Positions 41,817 to 48,481 of a stretch of DNA of 64,000 nucleotides are shown here, in pieces. The notes under the pieces were generated by a model that made no database searches, was not told where the DNA came from, and was given only the letters and a program-made list of their open reading frames with translations. The stretch's first letter is position 1, and the number at the start of each line of letters is the position of its first letter. Origin of the DNA: JAVBUY01 sp031552735 (GTDB taxonomy: Bacteria; Bacillota; Clostridia; Christensenellales; Aristaeellaceae); NCBI GenBank assembly GCA_031552735.1, contig JAVBMF010000006.1:1-64000 (forward strand). The letters are read 5' to 3'. The position numbers and the translations under genes were made by a program.

Positions 41817-43196
41817 GTGCTAGAGTTCGAAGTGGATCAGCAGTCCAATTCCTTTGCCACCATTAAGGTCGTTGGCTGTGGCGGGGCGGGCAATAACGCC
41901 GTCAACCGCATGGTCGATTCGGGATTGCGCGGTGTGGAGTTTGTGTCTGTGAATACAGACAAGCAAGCGCTGCTGCTTTCGCGTGCGCAATATAAAGTGC
42001 AGATTGGCGAAAAGCTAACCAAGGGCCTTGGCGCTGGCGCTGTGCCGGACATCGGTCGTCGCGCCGCCGAGGAAAGCCGCGAGGAGATCGCGCAGGTGCT
42101 CAAGGGCTCCGACTTGGTGTTCGTGACCGCCGGCATGGGCGGCGGCACCGGCACCGGCGCCGCGCCGATCGTTGCGGAGATCGCGCGCGATCTGGGCTGC
42201 CTGACCATCGGTGTGGTCACCAAGCCGTTCCTGTTTGAGGGAAAGCAGCGCATGAAAAATGCCGAGGGCGGCATCAACGAGCTCAAGCAGCGCGTGGATA
42301 CGCTGGTGGTCATCCCCAATGACCGCCTGCTGCAGGTCGTGACAAAGGGCACCACGATGCTCGAAGCTTTCCGCATCGCCGACGATGTGCTGCGGCAGGG
42401 TATTCAGGGCATTTCCGATTTGATCGCGGTGCCCGCGCTGATCAATCTGGACTTCGCGGATGTCAAGACCGTGATGGAGTCCGGCGGCATGGCGCACATG
42501 GGCATCGGCGTTGGCAAGGGCGAGAATCGCATGATTGACGCCGCCAAGAACGCCATCCAGAGCCCCATGCTCGAAACCTCGATCGACGGTGCGCGCTCGG
42601 TGCTGATGAACATCACCGGCGGCCCGGATGTGAGCATTATCGACATCAATGAAGCGGCGCAGCTGGTCATGCAGGCCGCCGACAGCGAGGCCAACATCAT
42701 CTTTGGCGCGGGCATTGACGAGACACTGAGCGACGAAGTGCGCATCACGGTGATTGCCACCGGGTTTGAAAAGACGCCGTTCCCGCCGCGCCAGCCGTCC
42801 AAGCGCGATCGCCAGGCATACCCGCCATCTCAAGCGCCGTATGTGCCGGTCAGCTCTGCCACCGAGGAGCAGCCGTCCGCGCCGTATACCCGCTATGATT
42901 CCAGCTATGCGCCGGTCAGCGAGCCATATGCGCCGCGCGCGCCGTACGATAACGAGCTGCCATCCTTTATCAACAGCGGCCGTCCGAACCAGAACACACA
43001 GCCGATGCAGCCGATGCAAAACACGCAGCCGATGCAGCCGGTGCAGCAACCGCCGATGTACAATAGCCAACGCATGTCTCCGTTCCAGAACCCGTTCCAG
43101 CAGCAGCACACCGCGCCGCAGGAACCGGCGCAGGGTGACGGCAAGGGCTTCACCGCGGATGTTCCCGCGTATCTGCGTCGCCAGCCCAAAAAGTAA
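41817..43196 (+). CDS. ftsZ: cell division protein FtsZ
   Basis: A tubulin-like GTPase of 459 residues that forms the Z ring. The N-terminal part has VVGCGGAGNNAVNRM, and the GTP signature is GGGTGTGAAP (~105). The synergy loop NLDFADVKTVM is intact. After residue ~320 comes an unusually long, disordered Pro/Gln/Tyr linker with MQPMQ-type repeats, ending in the conserved peptide DVPAYLRR that binds FtsA/SepF. The start is GTG 41817 after GAGGGGG. Confidence 0.97.
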   Translation: MLEFEVDQQSNSFATIKVVGCGGAGNNAVNRMVDSGLRGVEFVSVNTDKQALLLSRAQYKVQIGEKLTKGLGAGAVPDIGRRAAEESREEIAQVLKGSDLVFVTAGMGGGTGTGAAPIVAEIARDLGCLTIGVVTKPFLFEGKQRMKNAEGGINELKQRVDTLVVIPNDRLLQVVTKGTTMLEAFRIADDVLRQGIQGISDLIAVPALINLDFADVKTVMESGGMAHMGIGVGKGENRMIDAAKNAIQSPMLETSIDGARSVLMNITGGPDVSIIDINEAAQLVMQAADSEANIIFGAGIDETLSDEVRITVIATGFEKTPFPPRQPSKRDRQAYPPSQAPYVPVSSATEEQPSAPYTRYDSSYAPVSEPYAPRAPYDNELPSFINSGRPNQNTQPMQPMQNTQPMQPVQQPPMYNSQRMSPFQNPFQQQHTAPQEPAQGDGKGFTADVPAYLRRQPKK

Positions 43197-43206
43197 TCGA
43201 ATGACA

Positions 43207-43236
43207 AAAGAACCGGCTTTGTAAGCCGGTTCTTTT
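43207..43236 (+). terminator. terminator of the division cluster
   Basis: The stem aaagaaccggctt/aagccggttcttt with a 3-base loop and a T-rich end after ftsZ. Confidence 0.85.
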
Positions 43237-43256
43237 CATATCGGGCCAATGGGCGT

Positions 43257-43628
43257 TCAGCAAGTCAATTCTTCAGCCATGCAAATCGCGACATACGCAC
43301 ATTTTTGAAAATCCAGTTTTTCATCTTGGAGCAGGCTTTCGTCGATCACATAAGCAACATTCAGCGCGATTTTTCCCGCGCCTCTTTGAATGGGGCGGCC
43401 AACAAACCGTCCTGCGACAATGAGGTATTGGATCGACTGCGCATTCCATAGGATTGTCTTCTCCGCCTTGGCAAGCCAGTAATCCGACCGGTCGGCACCG
43501 CACATGCTTCGTATTAAGGTGATGTCGATCGGCAGCTGGGGCTCCAGGTCATCCGGCGCGGTGTCGGCGTTGATAATGCTAAACCGCAATGGGGCATCGG
43601 GCTTCTTCCGAGAAAACAGCTTGATCAT
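43257..43628 (-). CDS. hypothetical protein
   Basis: The open frame of 123 residues MIKLFSRKKPDAPLRFSII is preceded by GAGGAG. It shows no signal peptide or membrane helix. The C-terminal half (IALNVAYVIDESLLQDEKL, CAYVAICMAEELTC) looks like a small alpha/beta domain. No family is recognised. It has a terminator-separated upstream neighbour, so it may be in the same unit as the secreted protein gene behind it by read-through only. Confidence 0.6.
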   Translation of the reverse strand: MIKLFSRKKPDAPLRFSIINADTAPDDLEPQLPIDITLIRSMCGADRSDYWLAKAEKTILWNAQSIQYLIVAGRFVGRPIQRGAGKIALNVAYVIDESLLQDEKLDFQKCAYVAICMAEELTC

Positions 43629-43647
43629 AGAACTCCTCGCTTCTATG

Positions 43648-43676
43648 CAAAAACAAGCGGGCCGAAGCCCGCTTGT
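43648..43676 (-). terminator. terminator of the secreted-protein gene
   Basis: On the minus strand the 10-base stem acaagcgggc/gcccgcttgt with a 4-base loop is followed by a T run. Confidence 0.85.
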
Positions 43677-43686
43677 GATGCATGTC

Positions 43687-44394
43687 TTACAGCGCCTTGT
43701 AACCGAGGCCCTGAATTTTGACGATCTTTTCCGGCCCGCCGATCGCTTCGAGAATCTCCGGCTCGACAATGATGCGCAGCGTCACCTGGCCACCGCCGGG
43801 GATGCCCACATCGTTGCGTGCGGAGTTGGCGCAGAACAGCAGCTTGCCCTCAGCGTCATACGCGCCTGCTACCGCATAGTAGTCAAACAGCGTGTCGTCC
43901 GTGGGGTTTTGCACCGTCACTTCAATGACGGTGGTGGCATACGCGCCATTCAGAAATTCGCCTTGGCTGGTGGTCGCGGCGGTCACCGGCAACTGCATAG
44001 AGTCGCCGTACGCGGTTTGCCAGACGATGTTCAGCTCGTTGGTGTCAATGGCGCTGGCGTCATCCAGCAACACCGAGCCGCGGAAAGACTGGAGATAGCC
44101 GGTTTCGCCGGGCTTGAGCATGGATGGATACATAGAGATGTAGATGTCGCTGCCCAGCAGTTCATCCTTGCCAAACAGGCCACCCTTGTGCTTCCAATCG
44201 ACCTGCGCAGTTTGCAGCTCCAGCGCGACAGTATCAATGTTCTTGATTTCCCAGTAGCCAACAGGACTCTGCTGCTCGTCGCAGGGAGCAATGAGGATAT
44301 GGCTCTGCACGGTGTCGATCTTGCCAAATGCCGCCAGTGCCAGCGCGGGAATCAACAATAGCGCGCACAATACGGCCAAGCCGGTCTTTTTCAT
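43687..44394 (-). CDS. secreted protein of unknown function
   Basis: A protein of 235 residues with a signal peptide (MKKTGLAVLCALLLIPALALA). The mature part is beta-rich, with GYWEIKNIDTVALELQTAQV and IEVTVQNPTDDTLFDYYAVAGAYDAEGKLLFCA, a pattern of immunoglobulin-like or FxLYD-type extracellular domains. There is no lipobox and no anchor. AAGGAGG precedes ATG 44394. Function unknown. Confidence 0.7.
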   Translation of the reverse strand: MKKTGLAVLCALLLIPALALAAFGKIDTVQSHILIAPCDEQQSPVGYWEIKNIDTVALELQTAQVDWKHKGGLFGKDELLGSDIYISMYPSMLKPGETGYLQSFRGSVLLDDASAIDTNELNIVWQTAYGDSMQLPVTAATTSQGEFLNGAYATTVIEVTVQNPTDDTLFDYYAVAGAYDAEGKLLFCANSARNDVGIPGGGQVTLRIIVEPEILEAIGGPEKIVKIQGLGYKAL

Positions 44395-44496
44395 GGAACA
44401 AGCCTCCTTGTGTACATTCAGATACAACATAAAGTATACCGTATGCACAAGAAAAATGAAACACAAAAAAGCACTCTTTTGACAAAATTAAGAATA

Positions 44497-44643
44497 TTAC
44501 AGGTCGTCCGCGTCCTGCTCCGGCCGATCGTGCGGATCATCCGGTACGCCGGTATAGCTGCCCAGCGGATCGGTGGGGATTTTTGCTTCGTGCGGCTCTA
44601 GGTGCGCAAAGGCGCGGATTAAACGCAGCAAGCGGTTTGTCAT
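44497..44643 (-). CDS. small conserved protein with C-terminal DADDL
   Basis: A 48-residue open frame MTNRLLRLIRAFAHLEPHE ending PEQDADDL, with AAGGAGG before ATG 44643. Small proteins with DPLGSYTGVP and a DADDL end recur in Clostridia, which supports a real gene; their function is unknown. The N-terminal helix is amphipathic. Confidence 0.65.
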   Translation of the reverse strand: MTNRLLRLIRAFAHLEPHEAKIPTDPLGSYTGVPDDPHDRPEQDADDL

Positions 44644-44718
44644 GGGGTTTCCTCCTTGATGACTTTGATAGATTGTGCGCTTAGCTTGCCCAGGACACGG
44701 CTTTTTTAGCGGATGGGA

Positions 44719-44747
44719 TTGTCTTTCCAAGGGGCTTAGGTTACAAT
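44719..44747 (+). promoter_or_regulatory. sigma-A promoter of xpt
   Basis: TTGTCT, 17 bases, TACAAT, 34 bases before the start; the leader is too short for a guanine riboswitch. Confidence 0.65.
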
Positions 44748-44781
44748 AGCATGGTTATGAACACAAACGGAGGAATGCGAA

Positions 44782-45354
44782 ATGGAGCGGCTGAAGCAAC
44801 GCATTTTAAGTGAAGGACGCGCGCTGGACGCGGATATATTGTTGGTCGATTCCTTTTTAAATCATCAGATAGACCCGCAGCTGATGCAAGAAATCGGCGC
44901 GGAGTTCGCTAGTGTATTTGCCGGACTCGGCATCACGCGCGTGGTGACCATTGAAAGTTCCGGCATCGCGCCGGCACTGATGACGGCGTTGCAGCTGAAA
45001 GTACCGCTGGTTGTGCTAAAAAAACAGGCGTCGCGCATTTTAAGTGAGGATGTCTATCAGGCGACCGTTCGCTCCTTTACCAAGAACACGCAGTACGAGT
45101 TGACGCTCAAGCGCAAATATATGCCCACAGGGGAGCGCGTGCTGTTCATTGACGATTTTCTGGCATCCGGCGAGGCAGCACTGGGCATACTGGATGTGAT
45201 GCGCCAGGCCGGGGCAACGCTGGTGGGCATCGGCATCGTGGTCGAAAAGGCTTTCCAGCCCGGACATGCGCGGCTTGAAGAGCTGGGTTGCAAGGTACAT
45301 TCGCTGGCACGCGTGAAGCGCATGGATGCGAATGTGATCGAATTTACGGATTAG
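44782..45354 (+). CDS. xpt: xanthine phosphoribosyltransferase
   Basis: A purine salvage enzyme of 190 residues, the usual length: xanthine plus PRPP gives XMP. The type I fold with the PRPP-binding motif VLFIDDFLASGEA (~113-125) is clear, as are the N-terminal hood SFLNHQIDP and the SSGIAPALMTA region. GGAGG lies upstream. It is a single-gene unit ended by a terminator shared with degV. Confidence 0.95.
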   Translation: MERLKQRILSEGRALDADILLVDSFLNHQIDPQLMQEIGAEFASVFAGLGITRVVTIESSGIAPALMTALQLKVPLVVLKKQASRILSEDVYQATVRSFTKNTQYELTLKRKYMPTGERVLFIDDFLASGEAALGILDVMRQAGATLVGIGIVVEKAFQPGHARLEELGCKVHSLARVKRMDANVIEFTD

Positions 45355-45377
45355 TGTTGCGAAAAAATGCAAGAAAA

Positions 45378-45421
45378 GCGCCCCTTTCCAACGTTGGTTG
45401 GATAGGGGCGCAGTTTTTTTT
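45378..45421. terminator. terminator between xpt and degV
   Basis: A two-part stem gcgcccct/aggggcgc with an inner ccaac/gttgg is followed by eight T on the plus side; A-rich bases on the other side could serve degV. Confidence 0.85.
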
Positions 45422-45426
45422 GCGCG

Positions 45427-46278
45427 TTACACTTCGTAGATGATCAGCCCGAGCAAGCTAGGCCCGGTATGCACCCCAAGCACCGGGCTGACCTGAGATA
45501 AAAGGCCCTCGCCGACCGAATGCAACGCTTCCTTAGCCTGTTGCAAGAGATCCCTTGCGTCCTCCAGTGCGTCGCCATAGGCTACGGCGATGCGCACCGG
45601 GCGCTGCTGGTAGCGCTGCTTGGCCTGCTCCAGCATGGACTCGATCGCGGCGGAAAAACCGCGCGCTTTTGTCAGTGTCTGGTACACGCCGTCGTCATTG
45701 ACAAAGATGATCGGCTTGATATTCAGCATGGTGCCGATGACATTTTCAACCAAGCCAATGCGCCCGCCCTTGCGCAAGTATTCCAGCGTGCGAATCACGA
45801 ACATGCCAGTCGCCGTTTTGCGGATGGCGTTCATATGCTCGATGGCCTGCGGGATGCTGCCGGTTTCTGCCAGCTTTTGTGCTCCTTCAAGCACCATGGC
45901 GCCCTGCGCGTTTGCCAGAATGCGGCTATCGATTACCTCGACATTCAGGCGCGGGAAGTCTTGCGCGACCATGCGCACCATATTGTATGTGCCGGACAGA
46001 CCGGAGGAAATGCACACATGGATAACATGCGTGTAGCCCTCGTCAGCCAAACGCGTGTACAGTGTGGACACGTCCTCGGGCAACGGCAGCGAGGTGGACG
46101 GCACTTCACTCTCGATGCGGGAATATACCTCGTCGGCGGTGATCTCCACATTGTCGCGATACTCGCCATCCTTATAGATGACGCGCAACGGAACCACAAA
46201 GATATTGTGTTGCTTGCAGTCTTCTTCCGTCAGCGAGGCCGCGCTATCTGTGACCATGGCAATCTTCATCTGATCCAC
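45427..46278 (-). CDS. DegV family fatty-acid-binding protein
   Basis: A protein of 283 residues with the typical beginning MVTDSAASLTEED and VVPLRVIYKD, the SQPS-like segment VPSTSLPLPED, ISSGLSGTY, and RTLEYLRKGGRIG. DegV/FakB proteins bind a fatty acid for phosphorylation by FakA, which is not in this window. The start is GTG 46278 after AAGGAAG; the ATG at 46269 is the alternative. Its promoter diverges from the deacetylase gene. Confidence 0.92.
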   Translation of the reverse strand: MDQMKIAMVTDSAASLTEEDCKQHNIFVVPLRVIYKDGEYRDNVEITADEVYSRIESEVPSTSLPLPEDVSTLYTRLADEGYTHVIHVCISSGLSGTYNMVRMVAQDFPRLNVEVIDSRILANAQGAMVLEGAQKLAETGSIPQAIEHMNAIRKTATGMFVIRTLEYLRKGGRIGLVENVIGTMLNIKPIIFVNDDGVYQTLTKARGFSAAIESMLEQAKQRYQQRPVRIAVAYGDALEDARDLLQQAKEALHSVGEGLLSQVSPVLGVHTGPSLLGLIIYEV

Positions 46279-46324
46279 GGGTACACTTCCTTCCCAAAGA
46301 GCATCATCCTAGGTTGTTTCGTTT

Positions 46325-46353
46325 AGTATACCACGTTGGCCCCGCGCATACAA
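46325..46353 (-). promoter_or_regulatory. sigma-A promoter of degV
   Basis: On the minus strand TTGTAT, 17 bases, TATACT. Confidence 0.6.
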
Positions 46354-46425
46354 CTGCAACTGGAAAACGCAGGAACTGGTTCTATCGGTACAAGCCCGCG
46401 CATACACTAGCAAAGCAACCAATCT

Positions 46426-47247
46426 ATGGGGGGCGATGCGGCGGTGCTTCCGCGGATAAAACAGCCGGTTCGGTGGACGCAGGTGGCTTTGGTGGGGTGT
46501 CTGGTGCTGTTGTCGGTGGTGTACACGGTCTTTGTTCGGTCTGGCGATCTGACGGTTGCCGCAAGAAACCGAGAATTGCCGGTATACAATGTGGCGACCG
46601 AGGACAAGGTACTCTCGATCAGCTTCGACGCGGCATGGGGTGTCGCGCACACGGAAAAGATTCTGGACATTCTGGATCAGTACAAGGTGAAAACCACGTT
46701 CTTTCTGGTAGGTTTTTGGGTAGATAAGCATCCCGAAATGGTTAAAGAGATCGTCGCGCGCGGGCACGAAATCGCGAATCATTCCAACACGCACCCGCAC
46801 ATGGCACAGCTCAATGAGGCGCAGATCCGTGACGAGCTACAGCGCATGAGCGATAAGGCCGAAGCATTGACCGGAAAACCAACGACGTTGTTTCGGCCAC
46901 CATACGGCGAGTACAACGATGCGGTGGTGCGCGTCAGCCGCGCGGACGGCTATGAGTGCGTGCAATGGAACGTTGACTCGCTCGATTGGAAAAACAGGGG
47001 CACGCAGGATATGATCCGGCAATGCACCAAGAATATCCAGCCTGGCGACATTGTGCTCTTCCACAACGATTCCAAGTATATCCTGGATGCGCTGCCCACG
47101 ATTTTGAAAACCTATACTGACGCCGGATATCGCGTGATTCCCGTTTCGGAGATTCTCTTGACCGGTGAAACATGGATCGATCACCGCGGCACACAGCATC
47201 AGGTCAGCCCGGCGCCATCGGCGATGGCGACCGCGTCGCCGACCTGA
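46426..47247 (+). CDS. polysaccharide deacetylase (CE4, PdaB-like)
   Basis: A membrane-anchored protein of 273 residues: one helix (~18-36) and an extracellular NodB domain. The five CE4 motifs are seen: FDAAWG (first Asp of the usual DD pair; the second is Ala), HSNTHPH, RPPYGEYN, DSLDWKN and LFHND. It likely removes acetyl groups from peptidoglycan or another glycan; PdaB-type proteins act in spore cortex formation. Start uncertain: ATG 46426 lacks a ribosome site, and GTG 46444 follows a GGGGGG stretch. Confidence 0.88.
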   Translation: MGGDAAVLPRIKQPVRWTQVALVGCLVLLSVVYTVFVRSGDLTVAARNRELPVYNVATEDKVLSISFDAAWGVAHTEKILDILDQYKVKTTFFLVGFWVDKHPEMVKEIVARGHEIANHSNTHPHMAQLNEAQIRDELQRMSDKAEALTGKPTTLFRPPYGEYNDAVVRVSRADGYECVQWNVDSLDWKNRGTQDMIRQCTKNIQPGDIVLFHNDSKYILDALPTILKTYTDAGYRVIPVSEILLTGETWIDHRGTQHQVSPAPSAMATASPT

Positions 47248-47274
47248 ACCAAGCATACGAAGGGGGAACATCCC

Positions 47275-47937
47275 GTGGAACACATACTTAATGCCTTGCA
47301 CTTGACAGGAAAACTCTCGGGTACGCCTGAGACGGGTCATGAAGCCTTTGGTGAGCTGTTCTACTACCTTACCCTATCTGTGCCGCGCTTGTCCGGCGCG
47401 GAGGACCTGCTGCCGGTCACCATATCGGAGCGGCTGCTGGCCGATCACCCCATCGTGCCAGGCGACGTGCTGGCCTTTGATGGGCAGATCCGGTCATACA
47501 ACAAGGTGGTGGATGGATCAGGTCGGCTGCTGATCACCGCCTTTGCGCAGAAACTGGTGGAGCCGGACCCACAGCGCAATCCCAACCTGCTGCAACTGAC
47601 CGGCACGCTGTGCAAGCCGCCGGCCTATCGCACCACGCCGTTTGGCCGGGAGATCGCCGATTTGATGCTAGCCATCAACCGCGCCTATGGCAAGAGCGAC
47701 TACATTCCGTGCATCACCTGGGGCAGAAGCGCGCGCTTTGCGTCGCGCCTGTCCGTGGGCGACCGTGTCAGCCTGATCGGACGCTTGCAGAGCCGCACTT
47801 ATCAGAAGCAGCAGTCCGATGGCTCCGCCATCGAGAAAGTTGCTTATGAGGTGTCTGTCAGCCAAATTGAGCTGGCGGCAGCAGAGGACATCGGCCTGAC
47901 AACAGGCGGTGCGCATGGTATGCACGATCAGCTTTGA
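47275..47937 (+). CDS. tandem OB-fold single-strand-binding-like protein
   Basis: A protein of 220 residues with two SSB-like OB folds (~5-95 and ~103-200): LTGKLSGTPETGHEAFGELF and LTGTLCKPPAYRTTPFGREI. The second repeat includes DYIPCITWGRSARFASRLSVGD, a clear SSB pattern. Unlike canonical SSB there is no acidic C-terminal tip. Such paired-domain SSB relatives occur in Clostridia; a role in DNA metabolism is inferred. Start GTG 47275 follows AGGGGG. Confidence 0.8.
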   Translation: MEHILNALHLTGKLSGTPETGHEAFGELFYYLTLSVPRLSGAEDLLPVTISERLLADHPIVPGDVLAFDGQIRSYNKVVDGSGRLLITAFAQKLVEPDPQRNPNLLQLTGTLCKPPAYRTTPFGREIADLMLAINRAYGKSDYIPCITWGRSARFASRLSVGDRVSLIGRLQSRTYQKQQSDGSAIEKVAYEVSVSQIELAAAEDIGLTTGGAHGMHDQL

Positions 47938-47957
47938 TTGCGAAATGCAACCAGCAG

Positions 47958-47982
47958 AAAGAGCGGCATCCGCTCTTTTTTT
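47958..47982 (+). terminator. terminator of the OB-fold gene
   Basis: The stem aaagagcgg/ccgctcttt with a 3-base loop and T run. Confidence 0.88.
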
Positions 47983-48061
47983 ATGCCGTATAAGCAGCGG
48001 TGTTTTGGGGTAAAATGGTAACAAAATTCCTAAGGATGTGAACGAAATCGTTGATTGATCT

Positions 48062-48089
48062 TTCATTATACGGTGATATATGGTATACT
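48062..48089 (+). promoter_or_regulatory. probable promoter of the yerC-pcrA-ligA unit
   Basis: TTCATT, 16 bases, TATACT in an AT-rich gap about 95 bases before the start. Confidence 0.45.
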
Positions 48090-48181
48090 AACCGATAGGA
48101 TGCACATATGTGGCCAGCGAGGACACACATCTCGATGTTGGCCTTTTCTATTTGGACTGCGCAGTAGGAGGGATTCGCCAG

Positions 48182-48481
48182 ATGATGAAAGACGTCTTGT
48201 CCCGCGATGAGCAAATGGAAGTGCTTTCCAGCGCGCTGCTGAGCATCCAGAATAAGCAGGAGTGTATCAACCTGCTCAACGACCTGTGCACCATACACGA
48301 GTTGCAGGCCATGGCGCAACGGTTGCAGGTGGCGCGTCTGCTGCGCGACAAAATCACCTATCAGGAGATCGCCAGCACAACCGGCGCGAGTACCGCGACA
48401 ATCAGCCGCGTGAATCGCTGCCTAACGTACGGCTCAAACGGGTACAACACGGTACTTAACCGCATGGAAGGAGATGCGTGA
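48182..48481 (+). CDS. yerC: TrpR/YerC family regulator
   Basis: A DNA-binding protein of 99 residues with a TrpR-like helix-turn-helix: LCTIHELQAMAQRLQVARLL, then YQEIASTTGASTATISRVNRCL. This is the YerC/YecD family, found next to pcrA and ligA in Firmicutes; its target genes are not established. AGGAGGG precedes ATG 48182; the longer frame is not supported. The pcrA start overlaps its stop by one base. Confidence 0.92.
   Translation: MMKDVLSRDEQMEVLSSALLSIQNKQECINLLNDLCTIHELQAMAQRLQVARLLRDKITYQEIASTTGASTATISRVNRCLTYGSNGYNTVLNRMEGDA

Noticed and set aside
42980..43060. Short repeats in ftsZ (MQPMQ units) as a CRISPR-like or mobile repeat
   Set aside because: They are in-frame codon repeats in a disordered linker, with no spacers.
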